In this document: positions 35,695 to 48,900 of the stretch, piece after piece
Numbering within the stretch: the stretch's first letter is position 1
How the letters are laid out: the number at the start of each line of letters is the position of its first letter
Origin: Parapristionchus giblindavisi
Lineage: Eukaryota; Nematoda; Chromadorea; Rhabditida; Diplogasteridae
Reading direction: 5' to 3'
Length of the DNA stretch: 64,000 nt
Assembly (NCBI GenBank): GCA_943737045.1
Contig: CALSFV010000271.1
Coordinates: forward strand, 310,001-374,000
The notes under the pieces: generated by a model
What the model was told of the DNA's origin: nothing
Database searches by the model: none
The model's input: only the letters and a program-made list of their open reading frames with translations
Translations under genes and position numbers: made by a program

Positions 35695-37746
35695 TACAGT
35701 GCAATATATAAGTATCACTAATATTTAGTCGTCCGATATTCCAGACAAGAACTGCACTACTTTTCTAATACTCTGTAATACACGATAGCTACAATCTCTG
35801 ATATTACATCGTAGTTGTTATATGGTCACTGATATGTTTTAGTGAATGTGGGGCACTACTGATATGAATATTTCGAAAAAAAGACTGAGATGTCAATTCA
35901 ATATCCCCTCAGTCACTCCCATAAATGTTCTATTTCGAGACTCAGTGGTTTTTTTTTTGTTTTTTGAAACTTAAAATGTACTTGAAATACTCTGGTATTT
36001 CCAAGCTAACACTGTACTTAAATTTCGCAAAATGTTCTTGCCTTAGTTTTTCATTGTTTGCTCTCTCATAAACTTGTTCGTTTCTATTTCATCCCCCCTT
36101 TCACTTCTTCTCACTATCTCATACCTTCGGCTGTTATTCTCTTCGAAAATTCAAGCAAAGCAAAGTGTGTGAGTCTATTTGTAAGCATCCCCTTTCCCCC
36201 GGGGTCTGCGATACATCTCAAGAGAGTCTCAACACCTCTACCACAAAAGTCTCCAGTTGAATGCAGTCAGTTTTACCAACTCCTGAATATGTTTTACTAA
36301 TCTTCGTCATTTTTGGGTGTATCGATATCTCTTTTTTTGTATTTCAAGCCGAATTACTCGACTAAAATATTGACTGATACGTTGAAAAGTATAATATAAT
36401 ATTCGGTTTTTTCGATTATTTTCGTTTACTTTCGAACAGAGCACAGTACAATATCTTTTGCAATATCCTAATTAGGCATTCCTAAAATTTGCCTGCTTTT
36501 TGCCCAGGATGCTCCAATTTCTTGGTAATTACTCTTGAGGGAAAGGCTAGACAAGCGAGCACTCCATATTGGAAGAATTTCATAAAGAACTAGAACGATA
36601 TGAAAAAATTATATGACATGTTTTTCGCTTACTTCTCATTCTTCACATGGTCATTGAAATTTCCCTATTCTATTATTTCCTGCTCCCGCGTCTCTCTCTA
36701 ATTGCGAACAGTTCCGAATATTGATTGAATTTTAGAAGTTGCTAGAAGGTGCGCTGAAAATATGCTTAAACTTTCAATCGCTTATCTATTTCTCATTTCC
36801 ACCACCGAGGCCACTGATTGTGAGCCAAAACCGAAATCGCCTTATGCGACGGAAATCCATCTATCCCTCTTCTGATCCTATACATATCACCATTTATTAT
36901 TATATTTGATGGAATAAATAAATAAATAAATAAATAAATTTCCGTAAATTTCAGAGCTTTTTTCAGACATATTTTTCGTGTCAAAGAAAGTGATTATAAC
37001 GATTAAAGCGATCAATTAACAATTATCTCGATTAATTTTTCACTGCGAGTAAATTGCCTGTTCTGGTCTCTAGTTTGCTCAAATCTATTGACATAATTGG
37101 AGTAAGATTGAGAGTGAGGAAAAAAAGCCTCCACTATCTTGTTAGCTATTTTACCAAAACACGAAGATATTGTAAGGAGCTCTCACGTTTTCAAAAGCAT
37201 GTGCTATACAAACTCAAAAGAATAATAAACCGAAGTGAGAATGAGTAGTCTTCTTTTCTATCGTATTTGCGACTTTTGAACAACTTTTTTTGCGACTTTT
37301 TTGTTCACATTGTCACATTGTTCTCATTCTTCCATCTCTGTGAAATATTTATTCCCATTCATGAAGACGGTCCAGCTTGATTGTGTAATATTATTGTGGA
37401 GCTCCAAGATCTTTTTGTTCACATTGTTGTTATTGAACACCATACGAGACAGAGGTTTGAAAGAACCAGTGGAAGAATAATTCAATTTTAGGAATAGAAA
37501 CTACAATTTTTTTCATTTGTCATATTCAACGTATGATTTCGATCATGAATTATCACTGACTTAGCAGTAATCTCCAGTAAGACTTCGTGTGTATTGAATA
37601 ACGGGATGTACCTTTACCTTTACCTTTATACGATTTCGAAAATAGATTTTAAATTATTCTTTCACGGCGGTTCAATTAAGAGAAATCCCTACATTTAACT
37701 TTGGCTTGAATGCTCTTGCATTACGAAAAATCGGCAAAGTTGATTT

Positions 37747-37818
37747 GCACTGGGCGGGATTCGAACCTACGAAGTTCGGATCGCTAAACAAAAGCTCTAT
37801 CCACTAAGCCATCTCAGC
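37747..37818 (-). pseudogene. tRNA-like sequence with intact A and B boxes
   Basis: A 72-nt minus-strand sequence with a perfect A box (TGGCTTAGTGG) and a perfect B box (GGTTCGAATCC) at tRNA spacing. The loop TTAGCGA would give anticodon AGC (Ala). However, only 3 of 7 acceptor pairs form and the anticodon stem has two mismatches. It is most likely a decayed tRNA or a tRNA-derived SINE head; Pol III could still transcribe it. Confidence 0.65.
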
Positions 37819-39235
37819 ATGCCTCGCGAATCGTAAAACTCGATGATAGGTTTAGTCAGAAGCGAGCGCCCAGATATACCGTAATCAACTTTCGCGCTGG
37901 GAGAACCTAGATGTTTTACTGCTTATCATCACTCAGTTTGCGATACTTTCTTTCTCAGGCAAGAGCTCCTTAATTACTATCATTGAGCCGCCGTGTCTTT
38001 CTCATACAGTGCAAAGAATATTTCAATATTAGGCTAGCAATAACTTCTTTAAAGAAATTTCTAAACTCTACTATGTCTGAATTTGTCAGATATTAATCCG
38101 CGCCCAAATTTTTTCAAAAAAGTTGTGATTGAGTGGTTTCAATCCACATATAAGTCCAATTGTTCAAAAGTGTAAAAATCATTGAGAAGCTCTATTTTAC
38201 TATATGCTCTTACTTTTTCTCTCTATTTCTTTCTCCACTTACTCTACACCATTCAATCCCCACCTCCCAAGAATCTCAAGCTTGTCTATATATTTTTATT
38301 CTAATTATATTTATGCCTATGTATGCCGAAGTTATGGTTTTCAATCTCAATTCGCTATTTTCTTACCATCTCTTGAATCCGACAGTACCATGGGAATTCT
38401 AAAGCTACAATGAGAATAATTAACAGATCACAAATTGATAAGATAAAAAAGTAGAGATTATCTGAAAAACCAAGAGAATTGTCTGATTCTTTTCTTCTTG
38501 TGAATTTCGTTCTGAGAATAGAGCCACGTGTGATAGTGTTCATGTCATTAAAATATAATATGAATCTTTTGTGTTATTTTCATGTGAAAACTGTTTTTTT
38601 CTAGACTCTGCGACACACATATTATCCAATCTGGCGGCATTCAATGTTTAGTAAATGGAGTTACGATGATTGTACACACCCATGGATAACAACAAACACT
38701 CTCAGTCTCGAATCGTTCCGTTTTTCTCCATGATCATACATTTTCGGTACCCTCGACGTTGTTTTTTTAATGTAGTAGGTCGTGTTTAGAAATATGGTGG
38801 GTCGATTTAGAAAATTCGTTATTTTATCGTCATATTTAGCTTCGTTTCGCATCAAGTGATCCGAAAACGAGCAATATATAGCGGGTCAATCCTCGCATTG
38901 CAGGGGGTATGAAAATGTATGGTCATGATTACATCTGTTCGTGTAGCATTATATTCATATTATTCATCGTTTTTATTCCGCTTTTTGTTCTCTTTCAAAT
39001 TTTTCATGTACCTTTGCTAATCTCGCATTCCAAATTTCTATGACTCGAAACTACAAATGGCGAGATTTTAAAAACCACAAGGCCTCATTGCTCTCGTTCT
39101 CACCGTGCTATAATATATGAACAAATCTTCTTTCAATGAGCATACTTCTGAAGCATATCATACATAGTTCCAGAAATATGTTGCTTGACAAGTTATGAGA
39201 AAAGTTGAACATTGATTATCTTTTCCCTGTTAAGA

Positions 39236-42200
39236 ATGGAAGATCTCGTGGTTGAAGATGTTCTATCCCTCCAGATGACGTCATCTTCATCATCATTACC
39301 CGAGGCACAATTCGAAGAATACTATGAAGAACACGTTCCTATCATAAATACGGTCATAGCCATCACTGGATATATGCTGTAGGTTTTGCACTTTTTAAAT
39401 TTTTGTTTATTTATTTTATTTATTTATCCATCATGGTTTATTTAAAAAAAATATTTTCAAGAAATATGAAAATGTCTTTTTTGAGTCGCAGCAGAACATG
39501 ATAGACTTCTTCTTCTTCTTTCACTCGACACAAACGCTTCTCATTGTTGTGTTGTTGAAAATTTTAAATTCAATTATATTTTTCGTAAAAAATAAATGCA
39601 TTTTGAGATGGAACGGCTCTATCTGGTTTTCATAAGAAAAAAAGCTCATGATAACGTGAGAATGTTCGCGGAATCTTTGATGATTATGGAGTATAATTGA
39701 TCTGACGCTATTAATAATGAACTGCACCTGATGATGACGACTATGAATAGTTTCAGATAATAAATTATAGATAATATTGTTTTGTCAATCATCGACAGTA
39801 TATGCATATGTCTTTCTTTGTGCGTCAAACAATTATTTCTTTTTAGTCTTTGCTCCGTCATAAAATACTAGATAGATATAGTTATCGGATAACGAAGGGA
39901 AATTGATGAATGCGTCATAGACCTATGGAACTACTACATAAAGTATCAGACCAAGCATCAAAATACATTTTTTAGTAATTTGGACTTATTCCATAGGCTT
40001 ATCAAGGGGTTGTCGTAGATCTAATGATTGAAGGAGATTTACCTCCAAGTATAAACGACCAACAAGTATCTAATAGATTTCAGAGAAGCAGAAGTATGGC
40101 TGGTGTAGTTCGGTGGTTAGTATACTGCGCAACTCGTGTTCGAACTCCTTTTCCGAATTATTTTATTCTGCTTTCATATTCGAATATTCGCGCTTTTCCC
40201 TAGTGCAACACTGAACTTTCAGCTCGGAGTACTGTATTCCAGAGCGTCTGTAGTTTTTTTTGCAAAAAAATGTTTTTGTATTCTGTAAGAAGATCTGGCC
40301 CGTTCAGTGACGCAAAATCTCGACGGTCCTCTATAAGCAATTTTTTAATAAATAAAGAGAAAAAAACGGCTACGCGTTTATGTATAAAATGTGCTTTGTG
40401 CTATAAGTGTAGCTGATGTTTAATTGTAACAGGAATAACTTTATTATGAAGAAAAAATCGCTCAATTTTCACAAGGGAATATATTCGTCATCGTATAATT
40501 CGCTGTCTACTCGAGCTTCAATAAAAGACAGATTGCATATAGGATAAAATGAGTGCAACGTATTTTCACTCTAGTTTTTAGCTTACTGTTACGCGATATC
40601 TTCTGCAATGAAAAAAAACAAAGTGAAATGAACTGAAAAACTGACGAGTTAAATGAAAAATAAGATAAATATAGTATAATATTTATAGATTTATTTATTT
40701 ATTATAATATTTATTCAGGTACGCAGTAGCCATAGTTCTTGGAATACCGTTCAACGTTTTCGTTCTTGCGAGAATGTTCAAACTGGCCAGGAAATGTCAG
40801 GATTTGTACAAGTAAGTATTGATCCCAATTCCATGACCTTTAAAGGCACACCCGAGTTAATATTACTCGGTTTCAAATTAGCTCGGGGTGAGTCTCAGTG
40901 GGATCATATAGATCAGCCCTCATTTGAAAGTTCTTCATAAATAACATTTATGTAACAATCACTATCAATAAAAAAAGGAAATTTTTTTCTGTGCAAAAAG
41001 GTTCTTATTTTCATACACTTTTACAGGAGATCCGTGATAAATTATTTATCGATCCATGTGTTCTACCGTATCTTTTCAGTAACGGTGTGGGCATTTGTTT
41101 GTTCATCATGGCCATATCCGATATCGTATCCTTATCCATGATAACTATTCATATCTTCTTCTCCGTTCAAACACACGATACACTTTCGTGGTTCAGTGAC
41201 GCCGCTATGAATGGCATTTGTAAGGTAAACTATATTACTGTTTAAAGACACATAATCTGAAACTCTCCGCTCTGGCAATGCTCTCCCGCATTTTTCGTCT
41301 GCGAGAGAGCGTGGTCAGAGCGGAGAGTTAAATTGGTTCGGGGGTGCCTTTGAGAGTTCAAAAAATATATACTTTAGTGAAGACATCTCGTATATAAATA
41401 TGTTTGACACATCTCGGATATAAATATGTTTGAACGAATTCTGAAACATTTATAATTTTAAAGTGATTTTACTGATATCAAAGAATTCAGGTCGTGGTTT
41501 TCTCAATGCACGTCTCGACGTCGTTGTCCATCTGGAGTTGGCTTTTGATGAGTGTGCTACGGTATGCGATAGATTACTGTAATCACGACATAGAAACTGT
41601 GCAGACTGCAGTGATCTCGTTCTAACTTTCAGATCTATGAACTTTTGAGATATGTAAAAACCGAATGAGCTCTCGTTACAGTGAATATTAGAATAAATAA
41701 CATAGTAATCAATCAATAATCGATATCTTACCCAAATAATAATAAATAATAGACATCTAATAATTGATCTAGATTTGGGATAATGGATATCAATTTCCAG
41801 ATATCTTTCCGTCTACCATCCTCTCGTATACATACGACTATGGCAGATGCCTCCAAAGGTAGATAACGATCAATCAATAAATAAATCATATCAATCGATA
41901 TTCGCAGGCTCTGGGAGCGGCATTTGTCGTGTCCGTACTCGAGAATTTGTGGCTGCTTCTCAGCGTTATCAACAGCTCTGATGTAAGCGTTTTAAAATGT
42001 TTTGGGCTACAAAATTACTGACTATTTTGAAATTAACTTAAAACTTTAATTACAGTTTCATGATATATTTTGTAAAATAGCAATGTTTACTTTATTTTTT
42101 TTCAATAAAATAAAGTAAATTTCTGATTAACTCCGTTATTTTAGTTGGGCCAATAATTTGGCCGTTGGCCATAAATTTACTCGAAAGTTGGTTCAATAAT

Positions 42201-44659
42201 ATACTTAAATAACGGCCCACTTCGAAAAAAATTAGGGGTCAACCACCAAATTATAGACCAAATTTTTTAAGTGGGGCTTGTCTAGTAGCCAAATTTTAGG
42301 CTCAACTTCGACCAAATTATTCGCCCCACTAATATTGCGGAAGATACTAGAAGCCTACCAATCTAAATAGCCCATCTATTTATATGTAGCATGAAAAGCC
42401 AAAGACTCGTCAGTGAAGTGAAATGATGAGACGAAAATAGGGATAGATACACATAGTGGGGAAAATGAATTGGATTGTGAGAATGAATTCATCTGCGTGT
42501 TTCTTGGTCATTAGTATGCCATAATATATGCACATCTAGTCGATGAATGTTGGGAATACATCAAGGAGAGATCATAATGATGTACCCGTGGTAGTGTGGC
42601 ATGAGGGAGTCTGGTTGATGACCGAGGTCCTTTAAGAATGATCAATTTCTCCTTGTATTAGATGCCCAAGAAAGTAAAACAGGATTTTGAGAAGACATTG
42701 GTACTTCGTAAAGATTTTTACTGCTGTTGGAAGTGTTGATATTCAGATGCTAAAAACACTCCACTGATATTGACCCTATTAAATGAACTAATGAACTGTG
42801 ATGTCAACGCTGAGCAAAGATAATAAGGTCCTAATACATATTTAGCGCATACAAAGCCGCATGATTATTGTAATTACAATATACCCTGATATTTCACTGT
42901 GCCCTGATACTCACGTCGTTGCAAACGCATGACAACGATTTTGCTTGTGTTTCAAGTGCTTCTTTCTTATCATAAGTCTTTAAAGGAAAATATATGCATG
43001 TACTGAATTTTTTGTTCTTTCGCAGAGTGGCCCGGAAAAAAATTAGTTACAAAAAAACTCGAGGGTCACCTTCTTTAAAGGGAGCGTAACCTCTCTCAAT
43101 GGTCTCTTCGACGCGCAATGCTCTCTCGTTGTTAGAGAACAGATAACTAGTGTGCGCAATGAAGAGACCATTGAGTGAGGCAACGCCCCCTTTAATAATA
43201 TATTATGTTAAATGTTTGTCATTCTAATATTATAATATCCTGCCGTCACATTGATTACACAAGATCAATTTGCTTAATAATAATATAATACAATAATAAA
43301 ATAAAATAATAATAATAATAAAATAATAATAACATATGTTTATTTTCAGAATCTAATAGATGGTGGATGCACACAACTGCCCGTATTTGAGAGGGAAATC
43401 ATCAATCGATCCATGCTTCTTCTAGATTCTTTTTGGTACTCTTTTACAACATTTTATTTATCATAACCGTTCTACATGAAACTGAGTTCCTGAAGAAAAC
43501 TCTGAGGAAAAGACTCAGAGATCAAAGTTCAAAGATCAAAGATCAAAGATCATCTCTTTCAGGTCATTCATCATTCCTTGTTGTATCATCATCTTCGTTG
43601 ATGTCTCCGTGTTCTGGTCATCGATACAATTCAAACACCGCAAGCAGCGCAAGGGATTCCGCTTTGCCGGACATGGCAAGATTACGGTAGGCTGATCTTT
43701 GATCTTAGCAACAAACATTTATGACTGAGTTCTTAACAATAATGATTGATCTTTGAACTTTGATCTTTGATGTTAGCAACAAGCATTTATCGTTGACTGA
43801 CTACATGAGTCAATCAAGATTGATCTTTGATCTTATCCAGCGTCATTCATCCCTGCTCCCTCGTTGGTTACTCATAGCCATGGTTGATCTCGCTCTGAAC
43901 GCTCCCGAGTGCGTTCTTAGACTCTTGGTCATTCTTGGCATTGTCGAATCTGACGATGGACACAATGGAGGATATTTGATGATCCGTCAGTTCACACAGG
44001 TTTGATCTTTGATCTTTTGATAATCGATCTTTGATCTTCATACTTACTGGTATGTTTATTCCCACCACATAAATTAATGAAGGAAAGGTAGTAAATATCG
44101 GAAGTCCAATGCCGAATCAGAAATCAACAGTAAAATATTTTTGTGATCTTTGATCTTTTAGTAATTGACCTTTGATCTTTCAGGGTTTGTACTTCTTCCA
44201 ATTCGGCTTCAACTCAGTCTATCTCGCTTTGTTCATCTTTGACAAGTCCACTCGTCCTTCCACTAGACGTGTCCACTCCAATAGCCACGAAATGGTCGAA
44301 GCTGCCGTGTCGCCTAAATATGAACGAGGTTGATCTTTGATCTTTGTTCTTTCGAACTTCCTTCTGAAACTTGTTGATAAGTAATCGTTAAAAATACTAG
44401 CTATTTTTTTAAAAATTGCCTTTTTGATATCTGATATCTGTCAGGACATTCTCCATCCATCCCCACCTTCAAAACGTCGATAATTACTCAAGACACTGCG
44501 CGAACCTCGCTGTCTCTGGATTACGGTACTCCGGGTCTTCCTCGAGATCAATTCGATTACCTGTCTGTCATCCAGTCACTGGATACGGTAGCCGAGGAAC
44601 GAAGAGAGAGTGGGATTACTGTAGATGGTTCGGTTGTTGAGCACTTATTGACTGTTTGA
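39236..44659 (+). CDS. Class A (rhodopsin-like) orphan GPCR, 437 aa
   Basis: Seven-transmembrane receptor of unknown ligand, probably peptide-type. Exons: 39236-39378, 40719-40811, 41080-41224, 41491-41561, 41801-41858, 41908-41982, 43350-43435, 43563-43686, 43841-43999, 44184-44328, 44445-44659; total 1,314 nt, all phases matching. TM1 has N60 in GIPFN, TM2 has D93 in the AISD motif, C126 before TM3 can pair with C202 in extracellular loop 2, and TM3 ends L-R151-Y where D/E-R-Y is usual. TM6 carries P287; TM7 has NSVY in place of NPxxY. The N-terminus is acidic without a signal peptide, and the tail is about 70 residues long and Ser/Thr-rich. The missing acid before R151 and the altered TM7 motif are unusual. 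Introns carry foldbacks and GATCAAAG repeats. Confidence 0.85.
40098..40150 (+). pseudogene. Truncated tRNA-like fragment in GPCR intron 1
   Basis: GGCTGGTGTAGTTCGGTGG resembles a tRNA D-arm/A box. It is followed after only about 20 nt by GTGTTCGAACTCC, close to a B box. Most of the anticodon arm is missing. Confidence 0.5.
41261..41329. repeat. Foldback of the CGCTCTGGC family in a GPCR intron
   Basis: AACTCTCCGCTCTGGCAATG and its near-complement ending CAGAGCGGAGAGTT, with a CGAGAGAGCG inner arm. Sits in the intron 41225-41490. Confidence 0.85.
41983..43349. other. Long GPCR intron 6 (1.37 kb)
   Basis: Contains a stretch near 42140-42310 with partly inverted CCAAATT/AATTTGG motifs, the GGGAGCGT-family MITE at 43074-43195, and an AATAAT microsatellite just before the next acceptor. 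No coding content is seen. Confidence 0.6.
43074..43195. repeat. MITE-like foldback, GGGAGCGT family, copy 2
   Basis: TTTAAAGGGAGCGTAACCTC at the left and GAGGCAACGCCCCCTTTAA at the right, with the interior CAATGCTCTCTCGTTGTTAG shared with 28991-29113. Confidence 0.85.
43515..44345. repeat. GATCAAAG / CTTTGATC intronic repeats
   Basis: Runs such as TTTGATCTTTGATCTT occur in four consecutive GPCR introns, in several cases directly after the donor. The same octamer recurs in zinc-finger gene introns at 46620-47050 and 49030-49380. Confidence 0.8.
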
Positions 44660-45918
44660 TAATAGTACAACTATAGGCGAAGAATTTATTGATTGATAAC
44701 AGGAATTTATTGATTGATTTTTTTAAAATTGATTTCCGCCCTGTAACCTTCTTCTTTCCTCAATACATCCTATCTCATTTAATAATTAATTTTATTGATT
44801 TTAAATTAATTTCCATTTAGAAGATACACCACCTCGTCATTTTAAATGTTTTCTACTTTTAGCCTTTGTATCTATGTTATTGTATTCATCTATTCCTCGC
44901 CTTTGTCATATCGCATACGTGTAATAACAATAATTTTATGCGTTTTACAAGAAAACACGACGGTACAGTAATCAAACAATACAAGCGTTTATCATCAATG
45001 CATGCATATCTCGTTACGGTAATGATCGATTATCGATTGACTTGAATATGAATAAATATTATTGATTGATTAGTGTGAAATGTCATAGATGAACAACAAC
45101 AACACAAAGCGACCTGAGACACGGTACAGATCAGGTTTTTTCAACAGTATTTGCGGGGTATATGGTATAAGTCGGATTACGGTAAATGGACGAGGAACGT
45201 AGGGGTTACGGTAGGTGGATGGGGGGATGAATTAGTTACGATAAGTGGGCATTGTCAGTTAGGTTACGATAGGCTACGGTAGGTTAGGTTACGGTAGGAT
45301 GGGACTGAATCGATCACTAGATGTGGGCGGAGTCTCACTGAATTCATGCGCATTTGGTCTGGACTGGATTGGGATTACTGTATCGGTTATAGGAGGACAT
45401 GTATCACTGACTGAGTATATATACTGGAGATATCACCAAATGAATGAAAGGGGCGTGGCTTAGATGAGAAAGTAGGCGGAGCATATACAAGAAAGAATGC
45501 GGGACGAGAAAGAGAGATGTTTTGGGTTGAAGATCAGATCACCTTGTGATGAATGTAATTGGCAGTGTGTGTACAATTGAGAGTCTTGCAGCGAAAGAAA
45601 GAACGAGAGGGTATACGGTAATCGTTGCATACGGTAGGGGAGCTGTAACAGCGAATGAGTCAATCAATCAATAACAGTAATGAATCAATCAATAAATAGG
45701 AGACTATGTACAGTATGCCGCATCGGCCACCTCTAAGCGTGCACTACAATAGCGGACAACTGCGGGAGGCCATACAAAAATTAAGAATAAAACAATTATT
45801 AAATTTACAAAAAAAATGAATTCCTATAGGCCAGCGGAATCACGGGATTGCTGAGTTCCGCATATTGTAGATGCCACTTTGTCGAGGGGCGGGGCTTTTA
45901 GATAAAAATGGGCGTGGC
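44660..45918. other. Convergent spacer between GPCR and zinc-finger gene
   Basis: About 1.26 kb holding the 3' UTRs of both genes, many ACGGTAG/ACGGTA motifs (45000-45310) and TTATTGATTGAT repeats. No gene is seen. Confidence 0.6.
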
Positions 45919-48900
45919 CTAAACGAACAATATGGGCGGAGCCTCGATTGGATCTACCGATAGACGAGTGGACTCGGAGTCGGCAGGTGTGTAGGGACCA
46001 TCGAGTGGAATCATACAGAGTGGCTCTGATGTGAGAATGGGCAGAATCAGATCAGTGGGCGTGGTCTCGAGAGGAGGAGTGGGCGGAGTCATGTCCATAG
46101 ATGTGGGTGGAGCCAATCGTGGGGGAGGAGGCGGAAACAGATCATCCAGTGTCATCAAGCTCTCCGCGATCGGGTCGAAACACTGAAAATAAATCGATAA
46201 AATCTATGGAAACTCGAATAGGAATAGTCTCATAAAATATCGTTTAAATATGTACATGGATAAGTCCCAAAGTTGTTCTTTTTCTCATAAGTTCCAACTT
46301 TATAAGTTTATAATTAGTTTAAAATTTTAAAAAAGTTTATATCCCAAAGATAAGTTCCAACTTACAATAGATGGATCGTAGAGTGGTTCTTCCTTCTCTT
46401 TTGCAGGCAGAAATAGATATCCCGATGTGCATTTCGTCTTTCTCCATGCACTACCACTGCACGTCTTTCCCGATCTATCACGCTCGAAACGAAGCTGAAT
46501 AGAAATCGAATATTGATTGATTATTATGTGTTAGTGTCCACTATAAGGTTAGAGAGTTATCTAGAGTGCACAATTTAAAGCCGTTCTGGCTGATTGGTCG
46601 TTTATGTTTTCTGGAAAATACGGTTAGCTAAATATTGATCTTTGAACTTGAATTCCGAAGATAGCAGCAAGTAAGCAGGTCGAACATAAGATCGTTTCAC
46701 TCGTCATTTCAAATATTCTCCCATCTTTGGATCCATGATTAATTAGGCATACCTTGGGAGTGTTGTTGATGATCTCGAGTGTGCGAGCGAAGTAGTCATC
46801 GATAATTGGGTCAAAATCCATCATAAGAGGAAGCCTCTTCGCCTTATGGGCATGGGTCAATCTGCAAAGTTCAAAGATCAACGTGCTAAGTTCAAAGATC
46901 AAAAGGAAAATTTCATAACATCAATGACCAAAGATCCAATCCTTGAGGCCAAAAATTAAAAGAATAATTCCACAAGATCAAAGATCAAGTTATAGCGATC
47001 AAACATTATCCACTTAAAATATCAAAAGATGAAAGATCAAAGATCAATACCCGAAGCAAGCGTCCGGGTTCTTCACTTCGATCCTTCTCTTCACTCTTGT
47101 CTTCAATGGCTTAGGATCCGCCGGATGATAGTAGATCATTCCCCTGCGTGACTCTAAACCAATCGATATTCGTAATCAATCGATAATGACTACCGTAATC
47201 CTATCATCAGGATACAGTAAGGTACCGTACCTTTCGTTGGAGACTTGTGCTTTTTCTTGGCGGTGTGCACCGCACGCACATGGTCACCAAGCAATTTCTT
47301 TGTGGTAGTCCGGAATGGACATCCGTCAAATAGACACTTCTCGGTCGCGGCACCGATCAAATGACGGCTCCGGAGATGGTCATGCAACCAGACACACTGG
47401 AAATAATACATATATTTAATAATTCTTTGCTAAATTTTTGTGTCTGTCTGTCTGGCGCTCTGCCCCCTTCGAAAGTTCGCTACAGTGTTAACTTTCATTA
47501 CAGAGTACGCTGTATTACTCTGCGTCTCTAGCCTTTTTATTTCCCTTTTCTCAAGATTAACAAGGAGCAGCTAGGCCACCCAAGCATCCGCGTGTACGCG
47601 TCCGCGTCGTACGCGTATCTGGACGCGTCTACCAGAGTCCCTCTGTCTGTCTCTCTGCCTCTCATCCCATCAATCTCCCGAACAGCATTTCCCATATGGT
47701 GGAGTAAGCGAAACTGGCTAAGTGAGAGAGAGATGAGGGGGAAGGGGTAGAGGGATAAAAAAACGGCATAAAATGACGGTGATCGATTAGTTAGCTCATT
47801 GAGTGATTATTGATTGAGTAAAACCAGAAAATTGGAACGACAGATCAGCAAAATTCTCGAGAGATAGTGCAGATATAATGAAGAAGAATGAAAGAGAAAG
47901 TACACTGCTTGTAAGAAATGTACTCATATTTGTAGAGATTAAATTGATTGTGTGTGATACCCTAGTCATAGATGGGTTTGCTCCTTGAAAAGGTTAGAAA
48001 ATAATTTTTGGATTATAAATAAAGAAGCAGTACAAATTAGCTTCATTTTTTGCAATAATAGAACAATATAAATCGTTTTGTTCCTATTCGAATTGTAATG
48101 ACGATATAATTAGTGGTGACAGTGGAAGAGATGAGAGGAGATAAGGAGAGAATAGAGAAAGAATTCAAATTGAACGAGTGACTGTGGGTTACGAGAGAAT
48201 ATAGCAACATCGATCAGATTAATATGAGTAGAATAGAGGAAATAGTTCGCGAAACCAAGAGGTCGTCCAAAAATGAATAAATATACTATTACCTTTCTTT
48301 GGTCATTTCCTCTCTCAAGGGCCATGTCACAGTCGGGCCAGCGGCAAGAGAAAGGGTCCTGGAAAAAAGGATACTCGTTGTGTTGTCACATCTTTTTATG
48401 TATGATAAATTAAATTTAGATTAAATAAAATTAAACATATTATCGATAAAAGTAGCTTACATCCTCCTCATCACTATCTTCATCTTTCTTCTTATTCTTC
48501 TTCTTCTCCTTTTTCATCTCGGTCACCATCTTTATCAGGGTGTTGATGTGGTCCTTAAATTATTATTAAAATGAATTAAATTTTAAAAAATTTAACTAAT
48601 TTAATTATTAAATATACAAATTTAATTATTAAAAATATCTGCAGCTTTGATTACCAGTGGTTGTGGTCTCGAAACCTATTGCAGACATTTTCAATTTTGA
48701 AAAAAACGCGCTTTAAACTGAACTTCGAACTGCGATTCATTTGTGATTCATAAATATTTACGCACTGCTAAAGGAAATAGTGCCCGCCGGTATGAATATT
48801 TTGCTGTTGCATTTTGAACATTTTGTTCTTAAAAAAACCTTATCAAAAATATCTAATCTCTCAATAAATGTCTTTAAATTAAATGGATTCAAAATAACTT

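Larger units (their letters stand above)
28180..39235. other. 11-kb gene-poor, repeat-rich interval
   Basis: Between tRNA-Asp and the GPCR I find no multi-exon gene. The contents are foldback elements (28910, 28991, 30824, 35091, 35588), a hammerhead-like motif at 28432, a pyrimidine tract at 30122-30350, a perfect hairpin at 31429, a tandem duplication at 34124-34650, a tRNA-like sequence at 37747 and one weak single-exon frame at 32600-32887. Confidence 0.55.
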
